Positions 33,399 through 41,988 of a DNA stretch of 64,000 nucleotides are shown piece after piece (the stretch's first letter is position 1; every line of letters starts with the position of its first letter). A program made the translations under genes and the position numbers. Source of the stretch: Castellaniella sp049673105 (GTDB taxonomy: Bacteria; Pseudomonadota; Gammaproteobacteria; Burkholderiales; Burkholderiaceae_B); the NCBI RefSeq assembly GCF_049673105.1, contig NZ_JBATXG010000032.1:62001-126000 (forward strand), in the 5' to 3' direction. The notes below the pieces were generated by a model that was not told the origin of the DNA, did no database searches, and worked only from the letters and a program-made list of their open reading frames with translations.

Positions 33399-34306
33399 TG
33401 ATGGCGCTATGGGATCTGCTGGCGCAGCCTTTCATTGAATTCGGATTCATGCGCCGGGCCCTGGCGGGGTCCTGGGCGCTGGCCTTTGCCGCCGGCCCTC
33501 TGGGGGTGTTCCTGGTGCTGCGGCGGCTGAGCCTGATGGGCGATGCCATGGCGCACGCGATTTTGCCCGGCGTGGCGGTGGGCTTTCTGACCGCCGGCCT
33601 GTCCATGACCGCCATGACCGTGGGAGGCCTGGTCACGGGGGTGGTCGTGGCGTTGCTGGCCGGGCTGATTTCGCGCCTGACGCCGCTGCGCGAGGACGCC
33701 AGCTTTGCCGCCTTTTATCTGGTGTCCCTGGGGCTGGGTGTCCTGCTGGTGTCCCTGAAAGGCACCAATCTGGACCTGATTCATGTGCTGTTCGGGACCG
33801 TGCTGGGGTTGAGCACGGCGGCGCTGCTGCTGGTGACGCTGGTCAGCAGCATCACGCTGCTGGCGCTGGCCGGGATGTTCCGGGTGCTGGTCACAGAATG
33901 CCTGGACCCCCTGTTCCTGCGCGCCGAAGGCCGGATCGGCGCCTGGGCGCACATGGGGTTTCTGGCGCTGCTGGTCTTGAATCTGGTGGCCGGCTTTCAG
34001 GTGCTGGGCACGCTGATGGTGGTCGGCATCATGATGCTGCCGGCGACTGCTGCCCGCTTCTGGGTGCGTTCGGTCGGCGCCCAGATGGTCCTGGCGGCGA
34101 TGCTGGGGGCACTGGCCTCGTACGTCGGCTTGCTGGTGTCTTATTACGCGGACGTGGCGGCGTCGCCCGCCATCATTTTGGCCGCCGGTGTGGCGCATTT
34201 CGTCTCGGTGGCCATCGGGCCGCAGGGCGGTCTGCTGCAGACCGTGCGCCAGGCCAGGGCGCGCCGCGCCCGCTTGTTGCAAGTCATAGGAGATGAGCAT
34301 GTTTGA
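33395..34306 (+). CDS. znuB: Zinc ABC importer permease ZnuB
   Basis: This ABC-3 family permease has about 8-9 membrane segments: RRALAGSWALAFAAGPLGVFLVLRRLSLMGDAMAHAILPG, then LVAGFQVLGTLMVVGIMMLPATAARF. It starts within the znuC stop and overlaps znuA by 8 bp. Length 303; the open frame extends upstream into znuC but ATG 33395 aligns with the family start. Confidence 0.93.
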   Translation: MMMALWDLLAQPFIEFGFMRRALAGSWALAFAAGPLGVFLVLRRLSLMGDAMAHAILPGVAVGFLTAGLSMTAMTVGGLVTGVVVALLAGLISRLTPLREDASFAAFYLVSLGLGVLLVSLKGTNLDLIHVLFGTVLGLSTAALLLVTLVSSITLLALAGMFRVLVTECLDPLFLRAEGRIGAWAHMGFLALLVLNLVAGFQVLGTLMVVGIMMLPATAARFWVRSVGAQMVLAAMLGALASYVGLLVSYYADVAASPAIILAAGVAHFVSVAIGPQGGLLQTVRQARARRARLLQVIGDEHV

Positions 34307-35312
34307 CGCTGGACGGGGCCTGCTGGGCGGGATGTTGTTGAGCCTGATGCTGGGGCTGGGTTCGGCGCAGGCGCAGGAAACCTCTGTGGCAAGGCCTGAG
34401 CCCTTGCGGGTGGTGGCCTCATTTTCAATTCTGGCGGATATGGTGCGCCAGATCGGCGGCGAGGACATCCACCTGGATGTGCTGGTCGGGCCGATGCGCG
34501 ATGCCCATAGTTTCGAGCCTAGCCCCCAGGATGCCCGCGCCCTGGGCGATGCCCAGGTGCTGGTCGTCAATGGCCTGGGGTTCGAGTCCTGGATGCCGCG
34601 TCTGCTGGATGCCGCAGGGTTTACAGGCCGGACGGTGGTGGCATCGCGGGGCGTGACGCCGCGCCACCTGACCGAGGCCGAGGCGCAGGCCGCCGAGCAC
34701 GACCACGAGGGCCACGAGGACCACGGCCACGAGGACCACGGCCACGAAGGCCACGGCCACGAAGCAGGCGCGGTCGACCCCCACGCCTGGCAGAATCTGA
34801 GCAATGGGGTGCAGTATGCGCAGAATATCGCCCAGGGGCTGGCGCAGGCCGACCCCGCACGTGAATCGGCCTATTTCGCCCGGGCGGACGCGTATGTGCA
34901 TCAATTGCGCAAAGAAGACACCCAATGGCGCCGGCAACTAGCGGCGGTGCCGCCGGATCGCCGCGTGTTGGCGACATCGCATGATGCCTTTGGCTATCTG
35001 GGGGCCGCGTACGGCATTCAGATTCTGTCCCTGGTGGGCGTGTCCGGCGAAGCCGAGCCGTCCGCCCGCGCCATGGCGCGTTTGTTGACGCAGATCCGCA
35101 CACGGCGCATCGGCGCCCTGTTTCTGGAACAGGGCAGCAATTCTCCGGCTTTGCGGCAACTGGCGAACGAGGCCGGTGTGACGCTGGGCGGCGCACTGTA
35201 TGCCGATACGCTGGATCGACCAGGTCATCAGGCCTCGACCTATTTGGGGATGTTCCGCTGGAATGCGCAGCAACTGCTGAGCGCCTGGCAGACGGATCCG
35301 GCGGCGGACTAG
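34299..35312 (+). CDS. znuA: Periplasmic zinc-binding protein ZnuA
   Basis: This is the cluster A-I metal-binding receptor. The signal peptide ends at AQAQ. Landmarks are VGPMRDAHSFEPSPQDARAL (first His ligand), a His/Glu/Asp-rich loop at residues ~134-155, VDPHAWQNLSNGVQYAQNIA (second His) and ATSHDAFGYLGAAYGI (third His). The charged His loop is the mark of zinc over manganese proteins. ATG 34299 has AGGAG 6 bp upstream; ATG 34293 abuts that site and is less likely. Confidence 0.93.
   Translation: MFDAGRGLLGGMLLSLMLGLGSAQAQETSVARPEPLRVVASFSILADMVRQIGGEDIHLDVLVGPMRDAHSFEPSPQDARALGDAQVLVVNGLGFESWMPRLLDAAGFTGRTVVASRGVTPRHLTEAEAQAAEHDHEGHEDHGHEDHGHEGHGHEAGAVDPHAWQNLSNGVQYAQNIAQGLAQADPARESAYFARADAYVHQLRKEDTQWRRQLAAVPPDRRVLATSHDAFGYLGAAYGIQILSLVGVSGEAEPSARAMARLLTQIRTRRIGALFLEQGSNSPALRQLANEAGVTLGGALYADTLDRPGHQASTYLGMFRWNAQQLLSAWQTDPAAD
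34713..34757 (+). repeat. Three tandem 15 bp units encoding the ZnuA His loop
   Basis: CACGAGGACCACGGC occurs twice in tandem (34713-34727, 34728-34742), followed by a two-base variant (34743-34757), encoding HEDHG, HEDHG and HEGHG. Unit number could vary between strains by slippage without breaking the frame. Confidence 0.85.
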
Positions 35313-35320
35313 CGTCTGCG

Positions 35321-36307
35321 CTAGGTTTTGCCGGAGGAATCCGGTTTACCGTCCTGTGTCTTGCGCCGGGCGCGCGGATGCGCCTGATCGTAGCTGGCCG
35401 CCAGATGCTGGAAATCCAGCCGGGTGTAGATCTGGGTGGTGGCAATGTTGGCATGACCCAGCAATTCCTGCACGGCCCGCAGGTCCTGGGCGGATTGCAG
35501 CAGATGACTGGCAAAGCTGTGACGCAGGCTGTGCGGGTGCACGTGCATGGGCAAACCGACGCGTTGCGCCAGAGCCTGCAACTGCAATTGCACGACCCTT
35601 GGGCTGATGCGCCGACCTCGGGCGCCGAGAAACAGCGCCGCCCTGGTATCGGCGTCCGGGTCCGGGGGCAGCAGGGGGCCGCGCACGGCCAACCAGGCCT
35701 GCAGCGCGTCGATGGCATGTTGCCCCAGGGGGACGGCCCGCGTCTTGCCGCCTTTGCCCCGGACAACGGCTTCGCGTTCAGCCAGCTGGATCCAGCTGTG
35801 CGAGGCGTAGCCGGTTTCGCGCAGCGGCTGCCAGTCCAGTCCGACCAGTTCCGACAGGCGCAAACCGCTGGAATACAGGACTTCGAACATGGCCATGTCG
35901 CGCTTGTCGATGGGGGTTTGCGCCGGCGGCAGTTGTGATCGATCCAGCAGCGCCTGCGCTTGGTCCACGGACAAGGCCTTGGGCAAGCTGTGCGGGATAC
36001 GGGGCGCTCGCACACCCTGGGCCGGATTGCGGGTCAGGTCGGCGTTCGGCGCGCGCCAGGTGAAATAGGCCCGCCAGGCCGAGAGCGTCCGCGCCAGGCT
36101 GCGCGGCTGTCGGCCCTGCGCGTGCAGCCGCCCCAGCGCCTGGCGGATATGGATCTCCGCCAGCGCATCCAGGGGCTGGTCCGGAAAACAGGACTGCAGC
36201 GCCTGCAGATCGTGCCGGTAGGCAGTGATCGTGTGCGGTGAGTAGCGCTGCTGCGCACCCAGTTCGTTCAGCCAGGATTCGATGCGCCGGGTGTCATCGG
36301 CAGACAT
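35321..36307 (-). CDS. xerC: Tyrosine recombinase XerC
   Basis: XerC resolves chromosome dimers at dif with XerD. Catalytic residues are visible: Arg in YSSGLRLSELVGLDW, HSLRHSFASHLL with His and Arg, the His of LLGHANIATTQ and the Tyr nucleophile in QIYTRLD. The N-terminal core-binding domain is residues ~1-95. ATG 36307 gives 328 residues; the frame stays open upstream through the DUF484 gene but not as coding. A ~25-residue basic tail follows the catalytic Tyr region. Confidence 0.94.
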   Translation of the reverse strand: MSADDTRRIESWLNELGAQQRYSPHTITAYRHDLQALQSCFPDQPLDALAEIHIRQALGRLHAQGRQPRSLARTLSAWRAYFTWRAPNADLTRNPAQGVRAPRIPHSLPKALSVDQAQALLDRSQLPPAQTPIDKRDMAMFEVLYSSGLRLSELVGLDWQPLRETGYASHSWIQLAEREAVVRGKGGKTRAVPLGQHAIDALQAWLAVRGPLLPPDPDADTRAALFLGARGRRISPRVVQLQLQALAQRVGLPMHVHPHSLRHSFASHLLQSAQDLRAVQELLGHANIATTQIYTRLDFQHLAASYDQAHPRARRKTQDGKPDSSGKT

Positions 36308-36321
36308 GGTCGTCCGGGGGC

Positions 36322-37002
36322 TTAGGCGGCTTCCGGCGCCGGGGCTTTCAAGCGGCCCAGCGCCGCCCCTGCCAGCGACGCGATCGTCGCCAAAAAGGCG
36401 GTGCCCATGTCGGCGGTGAAGCGCTGGGGATCGGCGGAGCCCAGAACCAGCAGGCCGATGGGGTCCGCGCCATGCAGCGCGCGCAGCGGCAGGATGGCCA
36501 GAGAAGCCGGGTTGTTGGCCAGCCAGTCGGCGGCGGCCTGCCCTTTGACGGGGCCGCAATAGGGTTGATCCAGTCCAGCGGCCTCGCGTCGGATGTCAGG
36601 GGTCACGTCCTGGGCGAATTCGCTGTCTTCCAGGGCAGGCAGATCCCAGACGCGCAGGGCGATGGCGTCCAGGTCGAACTGGTCGCTCAGGCTGCGGATG
36701 ATGTGCGCCGGGATTTGCAGCGCATCCGGTTCGGCCAGCATGCGGGCGCACCATTGCATCAGCGATTGGTTGATGCGTTCGTTGCCGCCCGCGTTTTGCA
36801 GCAACTGCATCAGGCGTTGTTCGTGTTCCTTGACCCGTGTGCGCAGCGTCAGGATCTGGCGTTCGCCCAGGGAAATGGCGCGGGCCTGATGTGGGTGCGG
36901 CACGCTGAGCTTGGCGAAGACGTCGGCGTGGTCTTCGAAGAATTGCGGGTTCTGGCTCAGGTAGTCGGCGATGCCCTGAGCGCTGGGGGCTTCCTGTGTC
37001 AT
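36322..37002 (-). CDS. DUF484 (GAF-like) protein of the dapF-xerC operon
   Basis: This 226-residue protein has an N-terminal helix pair (IADYLSQNPQFFEDHADVFAKL) and coiled coil, then a GAF-like domain ending in PLRALHGADPIGLLVLGSADPQRF. It occupies the position of E. coli YigA between dapF and xerC, overlapping dapF by 4 bp. Function unknown; the family has no defined ligand. Confidence 0.9.
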   Translation of the reverse strand: MTQEAPSAQGIADYLSQNPQFFEDHADVFAKLSVPHPHQARAISLGERQILTLRTRVKEHEQRLMQLLQNAGGNERINQSLMQWCARMLAEPDALQIPAHIIRSLSDQFDLDAIALRVWDLPALEDSEFAQDVTPDIRREAAGLDQPYCGPVKGQAAADWLANNPASLAILPLRALHGADPIGLLVLGSADPQRFTADMGTAFLATIASLAGAALGRLKAPAPEAA

Positions 37003-37886
37003 GTAAGGTTCCGTTCTCGAGAAGCGACCAGGGCGTCGATGTCGACCTGACCATGAAAAACCGTGACAGCCGGACCGCGCATGCGCAAAGTCTGGCCGTC
37101 CCATTCTACGTGCAGCGCGCCGCCGCGGGTGTCTACCTGCACAGGGCTGTCCAGCAGGCCTCGGCGGATGCCGGCGACGGCAGCCGCGCAGGCGCCGGTG
37201 CCGCAGGCCAGGGTCTCGCCCGCGCCGCGTTCGAAGACGCGCAGGCGGATGTGGTGGCGGTTCAGGACCTGCATGAAGCCGGCGTTCACCCGGTGGGCGA
37301 AGCGGCGGTGGCCTTCGATAGCCGGGCCGAGGCGCTCGACGGGGAAGGACTCTACGTCGTCCACCTGCGTGACGGCGTGAGGGTTGGAAATCGCCACCAG
37401 GGAACACCAGAGCGGGCCGGCTTCGGCCTGCAGGTCCAGGCCGTACAGCGTGTCGGCGCAGACGGAGCGGGTTTCCAGTCCGGTGGCGTCGAAGGCCAGC
37501 CGATCGGGCGTGAACGCCGTTTTGCCCATGTCCACCGAGACCGATCCGTCGTCCAGTTCGTGCAGCACGATCAGCCCGGTGGCGATTTCCGCCCGCAATG
37601 GGTTGCGCCGCGACAGGCCCTGGTCGTGCACGAAGCGCACGAAACAGCGGGCGCCGTTGCCGCAGTGTTCGACCTCGCCACCATCGGCGTTGAAGATGCG
37701 GTAGCGAAAGTCGGCATTGGGATCCAGGGGGTCTTCGACCAGCAGGATCTGGTCGGCGCCGATGCCGAAATGCCGATCCGCCAGAGCGCGGGCGCGTTCC
37801 GGCGTCAACTGTAGCGGTTGACGCACGCCGTCCAGCACGACGAAGTCGTTGCCGGCGCCCTGCATTTTGGTGAAGTTCCAGATCAT
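36999..37886 (-). CDS. dapF: Diaminopimelate epimerase DapF
   Basis: DapF converts LL- to meso-diaminopimelate for peptidoglycan and lysine. Catalytic Cys residues are in VEHCGNGARCF and LACGTGACAAAVAG; the N-terminus MIWNFTKMQGAGNDFVVLDG is typical. ATG 37886 is used rather than the TTG at 37904. Length 295. Confidence 0.96.
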   Translation of the reverse strand: MIWNFTKMQGAGNDFVVLDGVRQPLQLTPERARALADRHFGIGADQILLVEDPLDPNADFRYRIFNADGGEVEHCGNGARCFVRFVHDQGLSRRNPLRAEIATGLIVLHELDDGSVSVDMGKTAFTPDRLAFDATGLETRSVCADTLYGLDLQAEAGPLWCSLVAISNPHAVTQVDDVESFPVERLGPAIEGHRRFAHRVNAGFMQVLNRHHIRLRVFERGAGETLACGTGACAAAVAGIRRGLLDSPVQVDTRGGALHVEWDGQTLRMRGPAVTVFHGQVDIDALVASRERNLT

Positions 37887-37946
37887 CGACAGATTATCCT
37901 GCAAAAAACGAGGGGTGCAAGTGTTGCCCGGCCTGGCGGGTCTGAC

Positions 37947-38837
37947 CTAGTAAAACCCGGCCTCGCCTTCGGGGCGTGTCTTGAAGCGCCGATGCACCCA
38001 ATAATATTGCGCGGGATCGGGGCGGATTTCGGTTTCGATCAGGCGATTCAGGCGGGCCGTGGCGGCTTCGGGGGTATCGTCCCCAGGGAAACTGTCCACC
38101 GGCGGGCGGACGATGACCTGATAACGCCCGGTCTCGGGATCCAGGCGGCTGATGACGGGCACCACCGCTGCGTCCCAGGTGGCGGCGATCTGGGCCGCCG
38201 ACAGCAGGGTGGCGGCGGGCACGCCGAAAAACGGCACGAAAGCGCTGCCCTGGTGACCGAAATCCATGTCCGGCAGGTAATAGACGGGAATGCCCTTGCG
38301 CAGATGGCGGATCAGGCCGCGCACGCCGTCGTGGCGGCTGACCAAGTGCACCTGGTTGAAGCGTCCGCGGCCCAGGCGCACAATCTCATCCACGTCGGCA
38401 TCGCTCTGGCGTGTGTAGAGCGTGGCGGATTCCTTCAGAAACAGGGTCAGCCGGGTAGCAGCGGCATCCAGCGCGATGAAGTGCGGCGCGAACATCAGAA
38501 TGCGCCGGCCTTGATCCAATAAGGTCTGCAGATGCTGTTCGCCCTGCAGATCGATGGTGGACAGGATGCGTTCGCGCGTACCGAACCAGCACAGACCGCG
38601 ATCCACGAAGGACTGCGCCAGCAGATGAAAATGGCGCCGGGCCAGTGCTTTCTGCTGTTCCAGAGTCAGGTCCGGGAAGCAGCGTGCCAGATTGACGCGC
38701 ACGACGTGGGCGCGAGATTTCAACAGTCGAGGCGCCAGCCAGCCCAGGATGCGCCCCCAGCGCAGCCGGACAGGGGTCGAGCAGCGCCCGAAATACGCGA
38801 ATACTGCCTGAAGCAGGGGTTTTTTATCAAAAGCCAT
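37947..38837 (-). CDS. Lipid A biosynthesis acyltransferase (LpxL/HtrB family), copy 1
   Basis: This inner-membrane acyltransferase adds a secondary acyl chain to Kdo-lipid A or a related lipid. The catalytic HX4D motif is APHFIALDAAATRL; DMDFGHQGSAFVPFFGVPAAT is the substrate/DQD-like segment. ATG 38837 gives 296 residues. It is 20 bp downstream of a paralogue in the same direction; the pair probably acts at different positions of lipid A. Confidence 0.92.
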   Translation of the reverse strand: MAFDKKPLLQAVFAYFGRCSTPVRLRWGRILGWLAPRLLKSRAHVVRVNLARCFPDLTLEQQKALARRHFHLLAQSFVDRGLCWFGTRERILSTIDLQGEQHLQTLLDQGRRILMFAPHFIALDAAATRLTLFLKESATLYTRQSDADVDEIVRLGRGRFNQVHLVSRHDGVRGLIRHLRKGIPVYYLPDMDFGHQGSAFVPFFGVPAATLLSAAQIAATWDAAVVPVISRLDPETGRYQVIVRPPVDSFPGDDTPEAATARLNRLIETEIRPDPAQYYWVHRRFKTRPEGEAGFY

Positions 38838-38857
38838 GATCGGGGCATTGTAGGGGG

Positions 38858-39748
38858 TCAGGCGTCGGGGCGCGGCGGCGCATCGCCTGGCCATTTATAG
38901 CGGTTGTAGCTCCATAGATACTGTTCTGGGAAGCGCCGAATCAGCGTTTCCATGGCTTGGTTGATCGCCAGCGCCAGGGCTTCCGGCGCCTGTGGCAGAG
39001 GGTCGGGCAGGCGCAGGTAGTGGATGCGCCAGCCGCGCCCGCCCGGCAGACGTTCGCCGGCGGTCAGGATGATGGCGACGCCGGTCTGCAGGGCCAGGCG
39101 GGCCGCCAGCGTCATGGTCAGAGCGTATTCGCCGAAAACCGGCAGCCACAGCCCATCGCCTTCGCGGGGAACCTGGTCGGGCAGCATGCCGACCGCCTCG
39201 CCGCGTTTCAGTGCGCGCACGAATTCGCGCACACCGTGGCGGTTGGCAGGCACGGCGCGCAGATTATGCATGTCGCGGGCGGATTCCACGATAGGATCCA
39301 GCAGCGCGCTGCGCGAGGGGCGGAACATCACCGTCAGCGGACCGTGCTGCGTCAGGTGGCGGGCCGTGATCTCAAAACAGCCCAGGTGCGGGGTCAGGTA
39401 CAGCACTCCCCGGCCCTCGGCCAGCGCGTCGCGCACGATGGATTCCTGATCGCTGCTGGTCCGGGCCAGACAGTGGGATGTGCGCCACCAGACTTTCGGC
39501 ATTTCCAGGATCATGGCCCCCGATTCGGCGGCGGCCTTGCGGAAGAACGCGGGCGTGTCGTAGCCGGCGCGGCGGGCGTTGGCCTGCAGGCGGCGCCGGT
39601 AGCGTCCCGGAAAAGCGTAGACGGCCAGGCCGATCAGCCGGCCCAGAAACTGCAGCCAGGACAAGGGCAGTCGGGCCAGCAGACGAACGAGGCACAACAG
39701 CAGGCGAGGCAGGATATCCCTGGTGGGCGAGGCGTTTTCAGCAGGCAT
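38858..39748 (-). CDS. Lipid A biosynthesis acyltransferase (LpxL/LpxM family), copy 2
   Basis: This paralogue of the next gene has catalytic motif TPHLGCFEITARHL (HX4E), MFRPSRSALLDPIV and LPDQVPREGDGLWLPVFGEYALTMTLAARLA. An N-terminal membrane segment (LQFLGRLIGLAVYAF) anchors it. Length 296. It diverges from metK, sharing a 184 bp region. Which acyl position it modifies cannot be told. Confidence 0.93.
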   Translation of the reverse strand: MPAENASPTRDILPRLLLCLVRLLARLPLSWLQFLGRLIGLAVYAFPGRYRRRLQANARRAGYDTPAFFRKAAAESGAMILEMPKVWWRTSHCLARTSSDQESIVRDALAEGRGVLYLTPHLGCFEITARHLTQHGPLTVMFRPSRSALLDPIVESARDMHNLRAVPANRHGVREFVRALKRGEAVGMLPDQVPREGDGLWLPVFGEYALTMTLAARLALQTGVAIILTAGERLPGGRGWRIHYLRLPDPLPQAPEALALAINQAMETLIRRFPEQYLWSYNRYKWPGDAPPRPDA

Positions 39749-39762
39749 GGCGTATTTTCGCT

Positions 39763-39932
39763 TAAAATCCTTTTGATCGCTGAGTTAACCCGACAACTTG
39801 CGGAGCGATCCCCGTGCTGGAGACGGCATGGTCTAAACCGCTAAAGCGTCGCGCCCCGATACATCCAGAGGTGCAACGCGTTTCGTTCAACCTCGCGCCG
39901 GTCAGTTCGGCGCTCATACAGGACGTATCGCT
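39763..39932 (+). promoter_or_regulatory. metK leader with candidate promoter and stem-loop
   Basis: TAAAAT (39763-39768) is a possible -10; transcription from it would begin near 39775. There GATCGCT (39775-39781) can pair perfectly with AGCGATC (39804-39810) across 22 bases. Further small hairpins follow: GGT-CTAA-ACC, and CGCT-AA-AGCG at ~39839-39848. The leader is ~158 nt long. The placement before metK invites a SAM-responsive role, but it does not match any SAM riboswitch class I can recall. Confidence 0.45.
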
Positions 39933-41096
39933 GTGGCAAACAACGATTTTCTCTTTACCTCGGAATCCGTTTCCGAAGGCCATCCCGACAAGGTCGCCGA
40001 CCAGATCTCCGACGCGATTCTCGACGCCTTGCTCGAACAGGACCCCACTTCCCGGGTCGCTGCCGAAACCCTGTGCAACACCGGTCTGGTCGTGCTGGCC
40101 GGCGAAATCACGTCTCGCGCCAACGTGGATTACATCCAGGTGGCCCGCGATACGATTCGCCGCATCGGCTATGACAACACCGACTACGGCATCGACTACA
40201 AGGGTTGCGCGGTACTGGTGGCCTATGACAAACAATCCCCCGACATCGCCCAGGGCGTGGACCGCACGTCGGAAGAAATCCTGAACCAGGGCGCCGGCGA
40301 CCAGGGGCTGATGTTCGGCTATGCCTGCGACGAAACCCCTGATCTGATGCCGGCCCCGATCTGGTACGCGCACCGCATCGTGCAGCGCCAGGCCGAACTG
40401 CGCAAAGACGGGCGCCTGCCGTGGCTGCGCCCGGACGCCAAATCCCAGGTCACTTTCCGCTACCTGGACGGCAAGCCCGCCGAGGTCGATACCGTGGTGG
40501 TCTCCACCCAGCACCATCCGGATATTTCCCAGGCGGATATCCATGACGCCGTGATCGAGCACATCATCCGCCCGGTGTTCGCCGATGGCCTGCTGACGGA
40601 CAAGACTAAATTCCTGATCAATCCCACGGGAAAATTCGTCATTGGCGGCCCGCAAGGCGACTGCGGCCTGACGGGGCGCAAGATCATCGTCGACACCTAC
40701 GGCGGCGCCTGCCCGCACGGCGGCGGCGCGTTTTCCGGCAAGGACCCGTCCAAGGTCGATCGTTCGGCCGCCTATGCCGCCCGCTATGTGGCGAAAAACA
40801 TCGTCGCCGCGGGGCTGGCCCGTCAGTGCCAGGTGCAGGTCAGCTATGCCATCGGTGTGGCCGAGCCGATCAACATCACGGTCTACACCGAAGGCACAGG
40901 CGTCATCCCCGATGATCAGATCGCCCGCCTGGTGCGCGAACACTTCGATCTGCGCCCCAAGGGCATCATCAATATGCTGAACCTGCTGCGCCCCATCTAT
41001 GCGAAATCCGCCGCCTATGGCCACTTTGGCCGCAGCGAACCGGAATTCAGCTGGGAAGCCACCGACAAGGTCCAGGTGCTGAAGGCTGCTGCCTGA
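39933..41096 (+). CDS. metK: S-adenosylmethionine synthetase MetK
   Basis: MetK makes SAM from methionine and ATP. Landmarks are FTSESVSEGHPDKVADQISDA at the N-terminus, GAGDQGLMFGYACDETP, the P-loop GGAFSGKDPSKVDRSAAYAAR and a final PIYAKSAAYGHFGR. It starts with GTG (39933), AGGA nine bases upstream. Length 387. In its relatives it lies close to ahcY; here an efflux operon intervenes. Confidence 0.97.
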   Translation: MANNDFLFTSESVSEGHPDKVADQISDAILDALLEQDPTSRVAAETLCNTGLVVLAGEITSRANVDYIQVARDTIRRIGYDNTDYGIDYKGCAVLVAYDKQSPDIAQGVDRTSEEILNQGAGDQGLMFGYACDETPDLMPAPIWYAHRIVQRQAELRKDGRLPWLRPDAKSQVTFRYLDGKPAEVDTVVVSTQHHPDISQADIHDAVIEHIIRPVFADGLLTDKTKFLINPTGKFVIGGPQGDCGLTGRKIIVDTYGGACPHGGGAFSGKDPSKVDRSAAYAARYVAKNIVAAGLARQCQVQVSYAIGVAEPINITVYTEGTGVIPDDQIARLVREHFDLRPKGIINMLNLLRPIYAKSAAYGHFGRSEPEFSWEATDKVQVLKAAA

Positions 41097-41117
41097 TACC
41101 GGCATCCTGATGACGAC

Positions 41118-41138
41118 GGCCCGCCTGCAAGGCGGGCC
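41118..41138 (+). terminator. Terminator-like hairpin after metK
   Basis: GGCCCGCCT / AGGCGGGCC is a perfect 9 bp stem with loop GCA, 21 bp after the metK stop, followed by GATTCATG rather than a T-run. It separates metK from the converging tetR gene. Confidence 0.65.
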
Positions 41139-41175
41139 GATTCATGTCTGGCGCGCTGAATGGTCAGCAGCCGGT

Positions 41176-41811
41176 TCAGGATTCGAAGGCCATCCGTTTC
41201 ATGAAGGCGCGCAGAATGCGTTCGATGTCTTCATCGCCCGGGCGGCTGCCCGCCAGTCGGTGCAGCGCGCAACCGTCGCATAACGCCACGAACCCAAAGG
41301 CCAGATCCTCGGGACTCATGGATAGCGTCAGCCCTGCGCGTTGCGCGAAATCCTGGGCATAACCTTCCACGGCGTCCAGCAGTTCTTCCCGGAAGCGGCG
41401 AAAGTGCGGGGCAAAGGCCTCATCGCGCGCGGCCTGCAGTCGCGCTTCCAGCATCAGCGCCAGCAGTTGGGAATCCTGGTGCATCCGGGCGTAGTGCGCC
41501 AGCAGACGCGATTCCAGCAGATCCCGTGGCGGCGAGTCTTCCTGGTCTTCGGGGGCGGGCGTGTCCAGCAGCGCCCGTAATTCTTCCATGATGCGGGCAT
41601 GCTCCCGCCGCAGCAGCGCCAGGAAAATGTCTGACTTGTCCTGGAAGTTGGAATAGAACGCGCCACGGGTGTAGCCGGCCTGCAGGGTGATCTGCTCGAC
41701 GCTGGTCGCCGCGAAACCCTGTGTGGCAAACAGGGTATGCGTCGCGTCCAGCAATCGTTGCCGGGTCTGTTCCCGGCTTTGCTCGCGGGTCAGGCGGATT
41801 TTTGCATTCAT
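41176..41811 (-). CDS. TetR-family repressor of the RND efflux operon
   Basis: An N-terminal helix-turn-helix (QRLLDATHTLFATQGFAATSVEQITLQAGYTRGAFYSNFQDKSD-type, residues ~15-65) is followed by a helical ligand domain like AcrR/TtgR (ALCDGCALHRLAG near the end). Length 211 from ATG 41811. It diverges from the adaptor-RND-outer membrane operon across a 181 bp gap with an 11 bp inverted repeat, so it most likely represses that operon and itself. Confidence 0.9.
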   Translation of the reverse strand: MNAKIRLTREQSREQTRQRLLDATHTLFATQGFAATSVEQITLQAGYTRGAFYSNFQDKSDIFLALLRREHARIMEELRALLDTPAPEDQEDSPPRDLLESRLLAHYARMHQDSQLLALMLEARLQAARDEAFAPHFRRFREELLDAVEGYAQDFAQRAGLTLSMSPEDLAFGFVALCDGCALHRLAGSRPGDEDIERILRAFMKRMAFES

Positions 41812-41876
41812 GGTGTTCAGATTGTAGAAACAAATCGGGGTGCTGCGCAGGCGCGGGTCAGATCGCAACTATTCAA

Positions 41877-41908
41877 ATACATAAATGCATTTGAATCCAT
41901 TTATGTAT
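41877..41908. promoter_or_regulatory. Operator candidate for the TetR regulator
   Basis: ATACATAAATG (41877-41887) and CATTTATGTAT (41898-41908) are perfect 11 bp inverted arms with a 10 bp spacer; a looser match extends to TTCAA/TTGAA on each side. It lies between the divergent tetR and adaptor genes, 66 bp from the tetR start, in an AT-rich island. Confidence 0.75.
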
Positions 41909-41988
41909 TGAAATAAACTGCCTTTCGGCCTAAGGGGTGTTGTCCGCTCGGGCCAAGCTGCCGATTTCTCCCTACGTCGCTTGCCGGG

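Noticed and set aside
35321..36307. Mobile-element integrase
   Set aside because: Linkage to dapF and DUF484 and the full XerC motif set identify the chromosomal recombinase, with no attachment-site repeats seen.
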